Positions 11,187-23,039 of a stretch of 64,000 nucleotides of DNA are shown here, one piece after another. The translations under genes were made by a program, and so were the position numbers. How positions within the stretch are numbered: position 1 is the stretch's first letter; the number at the start of each line of letters is the position of its first letter. The DNA is from Lamellibrachia columna (taxonomy: Eukaryota; Annelida; Polychaeta; Sabellida; Siboglinidae): positions 35,754,976-35,818,975 of the forward strand of contig OY759267.1 in the NCBI GenBank assembly GCA_963662155.1. Direction: 5' to 3'. The notes beneath the pieces were generated by a model. It ran no database searches. It was not told where the DNA came from and saw only the letters and a program-made list of their open reading frames with translations.

Positions 11187-12040
11187 AATTTGGTATTGGA
11201 TCACATTTTAAAAGTTGTAGATGCTTGTTAAAATTAATGTTCTTTTCTGAAAGGAATGTAAATTTGTGGCTGAGGATTTGCAGGGTGTGGAGTTTCCTCC
11301 AGTATTCCACCACCAAATTAACAAAACCGGGTAACTACATACATAATTTCTATGCATCAAAGTGTTATTTATGCAATGTGTTAATGCTAACTCATTATGT
11401 TTCCCCTTTATACACTAGTATTTAAATTTTCTCATGTATCACTTGAATTGGCTTGCTTTTGATACCAATTGGCGCTGTAAAAATACCCAAACTGAAGCTA
11501 TTTTACTTTTCTCTGCATGTTATATGTATGCTTGCGGACATACCGAAAATATATAGATACATAATCTAATGCATAGGTCCATTTGGCTGCAGGTTACCAG
11601 ATAAATATTTTGTAGATTTGCAGAAGCCACCATTTGTCATTAACTTACCACACTAAAAGAGGAAATTCTATTGTCTAGGCCTTCCCTCCAATTCACATGT
11701 GCCTGAATGACCAGGTAACTCCAGTTGGTACAGACAGTATTAATGTCGAGAGATATTCTCCCTCCCATTCATACATACCTTAACCTTATCTCTGTCAGAC
11801 TAATCACTGGAATGGTGACTGCCTTTTGGAAATGCCTGAGTAACGTGGGTTTGAACTATACAGTAATACCTACTGTTAAATAAGCACTTAATTGAGAGTT
11901 AATTTGGAATTTGTCAATTAAATAAAATTAAATTACCCCTGTTTTGTGAAGTTAATTTAGCCTTTACCTTTTCTTGTTAATCAATTAATTAAATTTAATT
12001 AATTGAGTTATTTAAATTAACAATTGAAATTAACCCATGA
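11187..12040. other. AT-rich intergenic stretch, nothing recognised
   Basis: No ORF with splice sites or protein motifs was seen. The right part (11870-12030) is an AATTAATT-rich tract with short internal repeats, similar in style to 18060-18200. Confidence 0.5.
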
Positions 12041-12044
12041 CTCT

Positions 12045-12440
12045 CATCTACTGTTTCATAGTGACAGGTGAATGTCTGTCTTGTCATCTCCTGTCTCATA
12101 GTGACAAGTTAGTGTTTATTTTGTAATCTCCTGTCTCACGGTGACTAATTAATTTTTTTTTTAAAGGAAATTACTTTAGTTATTGCATCTTAGGAACAGT
12201 GTTATTATCATCTCCTGACTCATGGTGACATATTTATGTCTGTCTTGTCATCTCCTGTCTCATAGTGACATGTTTATGTATGTTATGTCATCTCCTGTCT
12301 CATAGTGACAGGTTCGTGTTTGTCTTGTCATCTACTGTCTCATAGTGACATATTAATGTCTGTCTGGTCAACTCCTGTCTCATAATGACAGATTAGTGTC
12401 TGTCTTTTCATATCCTGTCTCATAGTGACAGGTTCGTGAC
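12045..12440 (+). repeat. 40-bp minisatellite
   Basis: About ten units built on TCATCTCCTGTCTCATAGTG followed by ACAGGTT..GTGTCTGTCTTG. Unit starts at 12248 and 12288 give the 40-bp period. No reading frame runs through it. Confidence 0.85.
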
Positions 12441-12989
12441 ATTTCTAAAGGCTCTTTACACCCCAATCTTACAGATATGCAACAGTGTCAAAATCAGAAT
12501 ATAATCGTGTTATAACGTTAGAGATCACACGTTCCTAAACTGTAGTCGTTAAAACTCGCGAAACCCAAATCATCCCCAACACAACTAAAAATAGTGCATG
12601 TATTTAAATTTCAATATACTGTGTATTAGTTATAAATATAAACTAGATACACTTAGCTTAGAATTTCTAATCCTACCCTGTTTTTATCACATCTTGTACT
12701 AAGAAACAGGCCCTTCTTCGGGTGCTTTATTGCCACCCCTGTATTTTCATATACCCAGAGTTCCTGAGTCAGCCGAGGACCACAGACATAACACACATCT
12801 AGATTTCCTACTGACTATCTGTCTATGTTCGCACTAGCCCAAACCGTGCACATGCACTTTTAAACAGTTTAGTACATATTTGATCTAATGTGACTTTAGC
12901 CCTCTAAAGGCAAGTTATAGCAAACATCTACTAATACATACTTTCACAAGAAAATTCAAAACCACTTTATTTTACACCACTCTCGCCTC

Positions 12990-14940
12990 TGTACCTGTAT
13001 CAAATTGCCACCAACAATGAGGATTCCACAACAACATTCTCAGCCATGCTGACAAGAAACCTGCCACCATTCCCAACGTTCTCAACCACAAAGAAAAAAC
13101 AAAATGATGCCAACTAAGCCCTATAGCCTATCTCTATTATATATGTGTGGCCTTATAATACAAGCAGGGTACATTCACACAAACCCTGGTCCCACCCCAG
13201 ATCCCTCTCCAAAATATCCATGTGGCACCTGCAGCCATGAGGTACATGATCACCACCATGCCATACAGTGTGATCAATGTGACAGTTCGTACCATACTGC
13301 ATGTGTCCAAATTAATGACACCACATAAGAACAATTAAAATATCGTAGTGTGCTTTGGTTCTGTTCTTGCTGTGGATTGCCAAACTATTCTGTGTATCTA
13401 TTCACCAGCAACATTAATACTCCAAACCCTAACTCAGTCCTTGAGTCACTTCCACACAGCAGTGACTACACAAATATATCTGATGATACGAATCCTACAT
13501 TTGCACCAAATCCAGCTAATACGTCTACTCCTGACCGAGCAAAGATAACAAGTAAACCTAAACTGCTGATAAACTGCATTCAGCATCAAGAGCACTAACA
13601 AAGTATCCCTATGGCAGGCAACAATAAACTCAACAAACCCTGACATAATCTTTCTAGTTAAAACCAAACTCAACTCAAGTATCCCCACATACTATGTGCT
13701 CCCCACAAATTCTTAAGCAATCCAAAAATATCGTAACATCCACGGTGGAGGTGTTTTTATAGCACTCCGAAATGACATTATTGCAGCCCCCAAGACAAAC
13801 TAAACACAACCTGTGAAATTATTTGATCAAAAATACACTCTGTTCATAAAAAAGCTATATATATATCTGGCATCCTACTACAGACCTCCAAATGACTACA
13901 CATCTCTAGAAGCCTTACATGAATCTCTCTCCATTCTATACCGTAGCTACAAGATACCCTATCTGTCATTCTAGCTGGAGATCTAAACCTTCCTGACATT
14001 GACTGAGAGAATGTGTGTGCAACAAACCAACAAACAACTGTGAAACATAACAAACTAATTGAAATAGTTGTGGAATTTGGACTAGTTAATATAGTAAATG
14101 AACCCAACCGATTAGATTCCGGAAATATATTAGACCTAGTACTTACATCAAACCCATTCCTTATCTCCACCATAAACACAGTGGCTGGCATGAGTGATCA
14201 TGAAGCCATTCTCAGAAAAAACAAACCACCACACAAAGTATACAACTACAGATCTGCAAACTGGGAATCCCTTGAAGCGAAATGCACCCAGCTTGCTCAG
14301 CAGTACTTTACTCGAAAACCAGATAAACAAGATGTAAACTCAAATTGGGACTTCTTTCATAAACACTACACTAACCTGATAGGAGAATCCATCGCTAGCC
14401 CCATGACAAAATCTAAACAACACCTACACTGAACCACAAGAAGCATTATTAGCCTACAGAGAAAAAGGGACAAAACTCATGCTAAAGCCAAAAAAACATT
14501 GGGAAAATTTAAGAAAATTATCCACCAAAGAAGTGACCAAATCCTATAACAGTTACATTAACAACATGGGAAAAAGTTTGACGACAAATCCAAAACAATG
14601 TTGGTCTTTCATCAGACAAAACAAAATAAAACAAAAAATCTTGGCATTCCAGTACTAAAAGTAAATAACGACTTGAAAACAGCCGACCATGACAAAGCAA
14701 ATGCTCTCAATGACCTCTTCAAATCAGTTTTTTACAAATGAACAACTTCCTATCCCAACAAAAGGCCCATCACCATCTCCCTCAATTCAAACCCTAGAAA
14801 TCGGAGCGGCATCATAAAACAGCTTGTAGCTCTAAACTCCAACAAAGCGCCAGGGCCATCCGACATTCCTGCAAAAATACTAAAGAAAACTGCTAAAGAG
14901 ATATCCCCCATAATACAGCACATGTTTAGACAGAGTTAAA
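12990..14940 (+). pseudogene. LINE 5' half: NPGP + PHD-like finger + endonuclease
   Basis: An ATG at 13104 opens a frame with AGYIHTNPGPTP, a 2A-like NPGP motif, then a cysteine/histidine cluster (CGTC..., IQCDQCDSSYHTAC, and, after a TAA, WFCSCCGLPN). The cluster resembles the PHD finger found in CR1/L2-type elements. An apurinic-type endonuclease follows in pieces: GGGVFIALRND, ASYYRPPND, AGDLNLPDID then TGA, and MSDHEAI with the catalytic His near 14190. The usual catalytic Glu (TETWL region) reads LVKTKL. It ends near 14938 in LNSNKAPGPSDIPAKIL, the start of the RT domain. Losing the 3' half and keeping the 5' half is the reverse of normal LINE truncation. Confidence 0.75.
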
Positions 14941-15350
14941 ATAAAGTTGCACAACTTGTGTAAAGGAGACTTTGAAATGAGAAGCACTGGTATATTGAAC
15001 AGTTATAGTTATCCAATAACAGAGGTTCTGATACATTAATTCACCAACAGAATGGGTAATTTCATGTGTTGGCTAGCTGATTGGTTGTTTTAATACGTTG
15101 AGGGATAACTTTTTTGAACAACTCATTGATGAATATATTGATTATTGTAATGTTGGATTATTAAACTATTAGAGTTTCTCATCCATTAAATTTCTTGACC
15201 AATTCGTCAGTCAGGTTACCATTGATTTAATATATCAATGGTTACGTTCCATGGTTAAGTTCCAACATGGTTAAGTTCCAACATAACAGTTTTCTTGATG
15301 TGTTTGTGTGACATGTGGGTTACAGCTGAAGTGTTTGTGTTTGTGTGACA
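14941..15350. other. Unassigned stretch
   Basis: No gene seen. It contains only a short direct repeat (ATGGTTAAGTTCCAACATGG at 15251-15290). Confidence 0.5.
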
Positions 15351-15953
15351 GATGTTTCTCAACTGAGTCTGGCTCTTGATGGCATGTTGACTTATACTCC
15401 GTGTGCCAACTGCTACAGGGAAACTGCTACTTCACTGTGTGGGAACACAGGACTGATGAGGAGCCAGCACTCTTTGTTGAAGGCAAGTTGTTAGTCATCA
15501 TAAGGAATACATCAGATTCTCCTACTCTTCAGATGTTTGAGAGAGGATGTGGTGTCTTTCCCCATCATCTGTCACCATGGTAACAATGCAAGAAAACAGT
15601 GGGAAGTATTCATCTTCCCCAGATATGGCTTACATCCTTCCTGCTTATAATCCTGACAACACTGATGATGTATCACTGAAGTTTGATCCACCTCAACATG
15701 GTAATCTGACGCTGTGCCGCCAAGTAAAGATCATCAACCTCATTGAACAAGACTGCTCACAGCCCTGCGATATAAGGCACCCTCTGTGGAATAAACTCAC
15801 CAAACTAATTTCTGATTCGGTCACTATACTGGAGGTGTCACTGCCAAACACATGTGGTACGGATTGTGCAACATGCAAGCTAGCCTGGGTTGTCACAATG
15901 TTCAAATACAGGCCGTTTGAAGGTTACTTTGGTGAAGATGTCATTAAGGTAAG
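15350..15953 (+). pseudogene. Unidentified gene region with a frameshift
   Basis: An acceptor (TTTGTGTGACAG) precedes 15351. One frame gives CYFTVWEHRTDEEPALFVEG...LLVIIRNTSDSPTLQMFERG up to a possible donor (ATG|GTAACA near 15580). A second frame continues without stops from about 15547 (YILPAYNPDNTDDVSLKF ... CGTDCATCKLAWVV ... RPFEGYFGEDVIK) to a clear donor (AAG|GTAAGG at 15949). The two frames cannot be read as one, so this is either two exons or one damaged exon. The composition looks coding. I could not assign a family. Confidence 0.4.
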
Positions 15954-16145
15954 GCACATCTTGAGATGTTATATGAATTCTTCAAAATTGTACAAACTTG
16001 TCAAAAGGTATCGTTACTTGCATTAATGTAATGTTGACCAATCATCAATACTGGACTTTATGTGGTCCTACTAACTGGTTACGGTTTATGCCATCCTGTT
16101 TTATGTTTTATGTAGTACGACAAACTGGTTACAGCCATATATCTG

Positions 16146-16775
16146 CGTGTAGTGTCTCCAGCCATGTGTCTGTGTGTGGTGTCTCCAGCCAAGTGTCTGT
16201 GTGTGGTGTCTCCAGCCATGTATCTTTGTGTGGTGTCTCCAGCCATATGTATGTGTGTGGTGTTTCCAACCATGTGTCTGTCCCAACCATGTGTTAGTGT
16301 GTGGTGTCTCCAACCATGTGTTAGTGTGTGGTGTCTCCAGCCATGTGTTAATGTGTGGGGTTTCCAGTTATGTGTCTGTGTGTGGTGTCTCCAGCCATGT
16401 GTCTGTGTGTGGTGTCTTCAACCATGTTTTAATGTGTGGTGTCTCCAGCCATCAGTCTGTGTGAATTGCCTCCAGCCATATATCTCCAGCCTGATATGTG
16501 TCTATGTGTTGTGCCTCCAACCATGTGTCTGTGTGTGGTATCTCCAGTCATCTGTCTGTGCGTGGTGTCTCCAGCCATCTGTCTGTGCGTGGGGTCTCCA
16601 GCCATCTGTCTGTGCGTGGTGTCTCCAGCCATCTGTCTGTGTGTGGTGTCTCCAGCCATCTGTCTGTGTGTGGTGTCTCCAGCCATCTGTCTGTGCGTGG
16701 CATCTCCAGCCATCTGTCTGTGTGTGGTGTCTCCAGCTATATGTATGTGTGTGGTATTTCCAGCCATGTGTCAAA
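16146..16775 (+). repeat. 27-bp minisatellite, open on both strands
   Basis: About 23 units of CCAGCCATCTGTCTGTGTGT plus GGTGTCT (27 bp), with some 24- and 30-bp variants. Because 27 is divisible by three, long open frames appear on both strands (plus: SPAICLCVV repeats; minus: AGDTTHRQM repeats). I read these as consequences of the array, not genes. Confidence 0.9.
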
Positions 16776-17355
16776 TATCAGAATAATTGTGCAACAATTC
16801 AATTGCGAATTTTTGCTACCCACTATTACAAAAATGACACATAATATTTTATCTATAGTTGCAGGCGGAAAGGGCAGGGAAATTAACATGGGCAAGATGA
16901 CCCAAAATCTACAATTTTCAAGCTAACTGTTAAAAATGTTCACAGCTTATGGCATGCAATTTTAGGGAGGGAGCTCGAGCCTGGTGAGACCATCAGTATA
17001 TCATAATTTTATGGTTTTGTGAAAGCCCTGTAGCAACTGTGGTAGATTTATACCACCTGCAGACCAAAAACCAGACAAGTCTATTAAAAATAAGACAGTG
17101 CCTGATATATGAAGCCAAAAGACAGTGGAAATGTGAATGAAAACATCATTAATATTTGTAAAGAATTGTGTCATGAATGTCTGTCTTTACCAACATAAGT
17201 ATTAGTACTTTTATATACCATACAAGAAAATAGATCACAATTGTATTTATCTCAGCATTATTACCACTATATCTTTGGCGTGTAGTCTCTATGTCAGCAA
17301 ATATACATAATTATTATGAACTTTCTTTTTGCATAAATGATTATTCTACATTCCA
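16776..17355. other. Unassigned stretch
   Basis: No repeat, RNA gene or exon was recognised between the minisatellite and the candidate exon at 17356. Confidence 0.5.
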
Positions 17356-17630
17356 GAGATTCAGACAGACATGGTGGTGACATGTGACACAGGGTCACAG
17401 TACAGCTTGGATGATACCTCTGTCGACATTCAACTTGAGCCACCCTGTCTAATGTCTAAACCCAAGAAGACTCCAGGTGATGATGTCCCATTAGCTGAGC
17501 CACCATCGCCCTCTCCCTTCATCTTGTCGTCACCAGTACAGTCATCCAGTGACTAGAAACCATCTGACCTCTCTATTCTGGATGCTGCAGAAGAGACCAA
17601 TGATGAGGAGTCCATTGATGAAGAGTTAGT
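17356..17630 (+). pseudogene. Candidate exon with one stop, unidentified gene
   Basis: A good acceptor (TTATTCTACATTCCAG) precedes 17356. The frame reads EIQTDMVVTCDTGSQYSLDD, then a Pro/Ser-rich stretch (PLAEPPSPSPFILSSPVQSS), a TAG at 17554-17556, and continues in frame with an acidic run (LDAAEETNDEESIDEE). Such acidic, IQTD-containing linkers occur in THAP-type transposon proteins, but no diagnostic domain is present. The in-frame stop suggests a decayed copy. Confidence 0.4.
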
Positions 17631-17674
17631 ATTATTGTGTACATTTTTGGTTTTCCATTCCTCTGAGATTTTCA

Positions 17675-17940
17675 TTAGTGTGGCACGGTAGTCGTGTGAT
17701 AGAGCGCCGAGCTTTTGGTCGAAGGGACCGGGGTTTGATACCCCCTCCGCCGTTTCATAGCTTGGGCAATTTCGTTTACCCCACTTTGCCTGTGTCTTTC
17801 GGAAGAGACAGTAAAAGCCATTGGTCCCTTCTATCTGGTGTCTATGCCAGGCGAAGTAAAAGATCCCATTCAAATATTATTTATTCACCAACCAGCAAAA
17901 GCCATTAGGGGTCAATAATATTGACTCAGCGTAGTTTAAT
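17675..17940 (+). repeat. tRNA-derived SINE (Meta/V-type core)
   Basis: The head is tRNA-like, with an A-box-like part in GGCACGGTAGTCGTGTGATA and a B box GGTTTGATACC (17732-17742). It is followed by TTTACCCCACTTTGCCTGTG and TCTTTCGGAAGAGACAGTAA, the conserved central domain shared by many metazoan SINEs. The tail near 17905-17935 is AATAATATTGACTCAGCG. The order head-core-tail is complete. RNA polymerase III transcription is inferred from the family. Confidence 0.75.
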
Positions 17941-18430
17941 ACCATATATTCAAGGACTACCTACGATAGTAATTATCACTAAAATCTACAACTGTAATGA
18001 TGCATTTACATATAACAAATGCATTTATTAAAGTTACTGATAGTTTTGCATAAACTACCTTGCATGGGGCAATTAACTTGAAAAGTTAATTAATTAAATT
18101 ACGATTAAATCAGAAATGTTCCAATTAAATTAACCTCCCAAATTGTCCAATTAAATTAACAATTAACTTTAATTCAATTAACAATTAAATTATTTTTGGT
18201 ACAAACCAAACCAGAGTGGCTTGTTCCAGGTAATGAAGCCACTACTGAATACAAATTAACATAGACATGTACAGTTTTTTTTTTAAGTTTTAGCTTAGAA
18301 TATACAGAAAATTTTCTCATACAGAATAACACATTTTGACATTAACTGGACAAATCTTATAATATTCATATCTCCATACTCCTAATAAATCCTCAAAATA
18401 TTGCAATATGTAATATTTGTAGTATTTTAT
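17941..18430. other. AT-rich stretch
   Basis: Contains an AATTAAATTAAC-type cluster (18080-18195) resembling 11870-12030. No gene seen. Confidence 0.5.
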
Positions 18431-18436
18431 TTTCAG

Positions 18437-18520
18437 GTTCTAAGGCTGCAGTAATATTGCAGGAGGAACTGTTACTCAAGAATGTGCTGCAAGATGTCAG
18501 GAAACTCACCAGACCAGGGT
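18437..18520 (+). CDS. Candidate exon, unidentified
   Basis: An acceptor with a long pyrimidine-rich run (GTATTTTATTTTCAG) precedes an open segment reading SKAAVILQEELLLKNVLQDV then RKLTRP, a likely helical peptide. No clear donor was seen; the segment fades into GGTTAGGGTTAGG. It could be part of the same decayed gene as 17356-17630. Confidence 0.3.
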
Positions 18521-18835
18521 TAGGGTTAGGTTTTTTGCAGTCTTGTCAATAATTTTGCGACCAAACACACCAGCTTTGACATAGCCTATATATGGTGACA
18601 TGTTATGCTCTTCCAAAATTATATTTAATTAATTTATATTCGACAAAAAGAAATTCCATTTGTTTTAGAAGTACAATTTTCTTGAGAACATGTTAAAGTA
18701 AACGAAAATACTAATATTATGAAATGTATCTTTCTATAGGATATGTTGCTAACATCTTCGACCATATTCTGAAAGGATACAGAGATGGGCCCCAATGACC
18801 ACTGGCAGCGGTATCCTAGCTAATGATGGAGATGG

Positions 18836-19866
18836 TTCAGTTTCAGGCACAACTTTTCACACTTATACTGCATGCACACAATACTTGTGGTGGGAAAAGC
18901 GCGTGTCACCTTCTCGTGGTTCCTACTGTGGATCACGACAGCAAACTGCTGTCGTGTGAACTAAGAACAGCGCATACTGACACTATTTTGTCAACTGTGG
19001 ATATTGTGTTTGTTTTATAGTGGCTTGGTGGTCAGTGAAGTCATCAGTTGCTGACTCGAGATGGTAGGTACACGGTTTTGTGTGAAAAGGGAAATGTGGT
19101 TGATACCAACTAAATATTAGACTGCCACATCATTCAGCTTGACGTCTTAAATGATGGTGATATGGAGCCTGATTGTTATGAAGGAAACACATATTTGGCT
19201 CGGTTGCATTATTGACGTTTGCAGTCCGACCCATATTTGCTGTTGTGAACAATGATGTGCAGCAGGAACATTGTCATGTCTTCGGAATGGTCTACAACTG
19301 AGCCTCCTTTGCTGTCTCTGGTATTTCAAAAGGTACTTCTTTGACAGCCTAGACAATGTTGGTTAGTGCAACAAGGTAATGAACATAACAAGTTACACGC
19401 TTCCTCTCATTGTTATCTAATTTTTTCTCCAGTGGGATAGTAGTTTTCTATGTTAAACCCATCAAACCCATAAGAATGTAGAATATGACATTACATAACA
19501 TAGTAGCTGTCGCACCATCATGGGACCACTACTTGAATAAATGTATTCACATGGACAGTACATGTTCTCGCATTTTATATTGCATATGTCCAAATTTGCT
19601 TATTTCATAATTGTATACCTTGTACAGATATACATTTGGCTTTTAGAGTCATTCTTGCAAATAACTGTCTTAAGTTTTCACGTGTTGTGTCATAAACTGT
19701 TGAATAACCACAGCATATTATTTGGTAACAACTTTTTGTTTGTTTCACATATTATATTGGGAGTTTTTAGTTTTACAAAATCAGATAGCTTTAATATATG
19801 CAATTCACATTATAATCCATTTTGTATAATGGCAATAGTATACATTTCTGACAATCCTTGCTAACT
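18836..19866 (+). repeat. Dispersed repeat R, copy 1
   Basis: Begins at TCAGTTTCAGGCACAACTTT and ends near GACAATCCTTGCTAACTGCT. It is a diverged copy of 40571-41640 and 49908-50785. The upstream GCTAATGATGGAGATGGTTC also occurs inverted in the tandem pair at 61.65-62.3 kb. No conserved ORF is shared by all copies. Confidence 0.8.
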
Positions 19867-21193
19867 GCTTTTGTAGCAATGAAAATTATTATATTCCTTG
19901 CTTCTCTGCTTCCACATCTGAGCTAGCTCAGTTTCATTATTACAAACACCCCGCGAGGATGGGCGGTCCTAGTAGCGCAATGATCACTTCGAATTGCTTG
20001 ACCGTTAACAGCGTGGGAAGGTGGACACGTCGTTATGGTCATTATGTGGAGCGTCTCCGTTATATTATGTAGTGAAAACGGGCAGTTGGGTCTTCATTGT
20101 GCGTTTTGAATTCCAGGTGTGCAGTTGTGTTTTTTACGCTCCCATAGACCGGGCAGTTTCAAATGTTCAAAGTTGATTCGGACCTTCTAACGTGTTTCTT
20201 TGTAATTTCTGCATGAACTGCACCACGAGTTTGTCCAATGTATGCATGCATATTAAATATCCTGACCTTTCGCGAATGGTTGTACTCTGTGAATTTGTTA
20301 GTGCTAGCATGCAGAAACTTATGGCTTGAGACAACGTAATTTTTACATACCCCATGGGGAGGTAGGGACATAACTGGATAGCTAAAGATATTCAGCCAAT
20401 TGAATAATCTATGAATATAATTTATACTGAAAGGCAACGTGTAATGATGTATATAATAGGATGAGCTGATGATAGGGTTATAAGATGGCGATATAAAATC
20501 TGCCTAATATTTTTTCAATGTTCAGCAGATAATTGTTCTTGTTATAATCAAGAATCTGATTACCTATCTTGTTATGACAAGAAACTAGTTATTCCACAAA
20601 ACATGTTTTGTGGTTTCCACCATATCCTTTCTACACTTCCTTAGAGATCGTTTCCACTCCAGTTGCGTTATCAACACACAACCAGACACATCCTAGTAGT
20701 AGCAAACTTGAAGCATTTAAGCCAGTCGTGTGCAGGTTGGATTAAAATGCTAGATGTTTTTCCATGTCATTTTTAAATTCGAAGTTAATAAAGACAGTGT
20801 GATAATTCAACGTGATGACTAGTTGTGTTCTTATATGAGATTAATTACGGTTCCGAGTATGCCTTCATAGTTGCTTTCAATCAAACTTGCTGCGTTCTTT
20901 TGTAATCGTCTTATCTTGTTTATGTGTAATATGTATGGGATCCCAGAAGACTGATACGTATGAGACATTGGGAATTATCAGATATCAATATGCTGTTACC
21001 TTAACTGTTTCAGAACAATTGAACATATTTCGTCCCGTGTTTAAATAAACCGCAACGGCATACATAATGAAAGATTTATTCATTTGTCAATTCTTTCCAG
21101 TGTATTATAAAGAGCTGTCCCGGATAGAAATTTTAATGACTCGAATTGGACTCATCTGGTGCCCTAGTTTTTTGGGAAACATAACACCTTTTA
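19867..21193. other. Mostly unassigned; weak GIY-YIG-like peptide on minus strand
   Basis: The only protein-like signal is on the minus strand at about 20170-20270, reading AYIGQTRGAVHAEITKKHVR. This resembles the Y-IGQT...R..EH core of the GIY-YIG nuclease of Penelope-like elements. It is short and no RT is nearby, so I keep it as a hint only. Confidence 0.25.
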
Positions 21194-21518
21194 TGCAAAA
21201 TAACAACACAAGTCCAGCGTAGATTGAAATAGGCCAAAGAATGACATTTAGATTTATTAATTAAGGAGCAGGAAATTAGGCAAGCATACACCATCAAAAT
21301 AAGATACATCCAATAATCTCAGCAAGCATGCGGGCCCCCAAAAGGTGTTTACACATAATTAGTAAATCATGCCTATCAGCTACCCACTACCAGTACTATC
21401 TGTACCACTACTGACTTATATACAATTCACATGGTATCGGTGAGGGTCACTCCGCCGTGGATTAACCATACACATACATGTACAAACAGAAAGGCTGGGG
21501 TACTCGATCCCCCAGCCA
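21194..21518. repeat. Left 325-bp terminal repeat
   Basis: Starts TGCAAAATAACAACACAAGT and ends TCGATCCCCCAGCCA. Confidence 0.8.
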
Positions 21519-22237
21519 AACATGATCAATGAAAAAAGTGGGCTAACCACCCAACATTCGTGAACAATTCATAATGAAAATTATGGTAACACAACACACA
21601 ATGTATAAAGGTGTTACATATCTAGACATTAGTCAACCAATAACTACTAACACATCAGACCGAGAGGTAGGGCCAAACAGTAAAAAGTACCCGCACTAAA
21701 AACCCTGTGTACACTACTGAAAACTTAGTGGAGGGAAAAGCATTAATGCAAAACCTCGTGTACCAAACTATAACAGGGAAAAGCGTCAAAAAATAAAAAA
21801 ACTGTGAACTAGCTCTCTGTCTTCAGTGTTTCACAGTGTATCCATACATAATGCACAACTTGATTTATTAGATAGCAACTGGGTAACAACTATTAACACA
21901 ATATATGGGAGGGAGGGTGGGATTTTTCAAACGGAGCGGAATAAACCGAACAACAAAACTGATCTTGCAATAAAATCAACAAACTCAGCGATAACGATTA
22001 ATCAGTAACAATAGAAATTCGGAAATATTTGCAGCGCAAATGTCTCACAATGACACAAGCTAACTTGGAAATCGAGAGAGGCAGGCTCTAGGTCACGTGG
22101 TTGGTGCATCCATACGCGTGAGCGAGTAATTAGGCCAATACTCTCTCTACCATAAAAGGTATAACCTCAAATCGCCTTCATTGCCTTGTTATCTCGCATA
22201 AAATCCTTTATGCGCCGCTGTCACATCAATTCATTTA

Positions 22238-22562
22238 TGCAAAATAACAACACAAGTCCAGCGTAGATTGAAATAGGCCAAAGAATGACATTTAGATTTA
22301 TTAATTAAGGAGCAGGAAATTAGGCAAGCATACACCATCAAAATAAGATACATCCAATAATCTCAGCAAGCATGCCGGCCCCCAAAAGGTGTTTACACAT
22401 AATTAGTAAATCATGCCTATCAGCTACCCACTACCAGTACTATCTGTACCACTACTGACTTATATACAATTCACATGGTATCGGTGAGGGTCACTCCGCC
22501 GTGAATTAACCATACACATACATGTACAAACAGAAAGGCTGGGGTACTCGATCCCCCAGCCA
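22238..22562. repeat. Right 325-bp terminal repeat
   Basis: Same length and ends as the left copy; differs at GCCGGCCCC and at GTGAATTAACC (left GTGGATTAACC). Confidence 0.8.
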
Positions 22563-23039
22563 TGGGTGTGCCTACAACACGCTGGTCATTTACTTGTAAT
22601 GATTGCGGACCCAGCTTACTACTGTGCTTAATTGCAACCACCATAATACCACTACATACTGACACCAGCTTAAGCTGTCGACTGATTGTACCAGCAACAA
22701 TTACAATTATTAAACTATAATTTATGCCACTCTCCAGAGTATCGGCGACAATGTCACACTATGCACCTACAACATATAAGCGACAGTACTGATACGTGTA
22801 GATTTATGGCCGCTTCCAGCAGGCCATCCATGGGGAGCAACCTAGCCAGCCTTTTGACCAATTGTTGAAGGTGTGGTGTCGATGCAGCTGCTGCAGCCCC
22901 TGCTGACTCAACGCGCCATCGGTGTCGCTGCTTGATTGCCACTTGTGGCAGCATCTATAATTATTAATTGTGGTATCCAGGACCAGCTGTGTCATTACAT
23001 ATCACGAACTACCATTAAACCATAACTAAACGTTAACGT
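22563..23039. other. Unassigned, GC-richer segment
   Basis: Minus-strand frames near 22754-22954 are Ala/Leu-rich, but I see no motif, splice sites or repeat copies. Confidence 0.4.

Larger units (their letters stand above)
21194..22562 (-). mobile_element. Small non-autonomous LTR-type element
   Basis: Two direct repeats of exactly 325 bp (21194-21518 and 22238-22562) differ at only a few bases (for example GCGGGCCCC/GCCGGCCCC). Each begins TG and ends CA when read on either strand. They enclose 719 bp with no ORF of note. This is the size of a TRIM-like element. No 5-bp target duplication is visible (left flank TTTTA, right flank TGGGT), so one end may be rearranged. A tandem duplication of a 325-bp block is the alternative. 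Strand is a guess. Confidence 0.55.

Noticed and set aside
16152..16844. 230-codon Cys/Trp-rich frame
   Set aside because: Product of the 27-bp minisatellite; all three plus frames and two minus frames are open here.
17675..17760. Functional tRNA gene
   Set aside because: The B box is present but acceptor-stem and anticodon-arm pairing do not close properly, and a SINE core follows directly.
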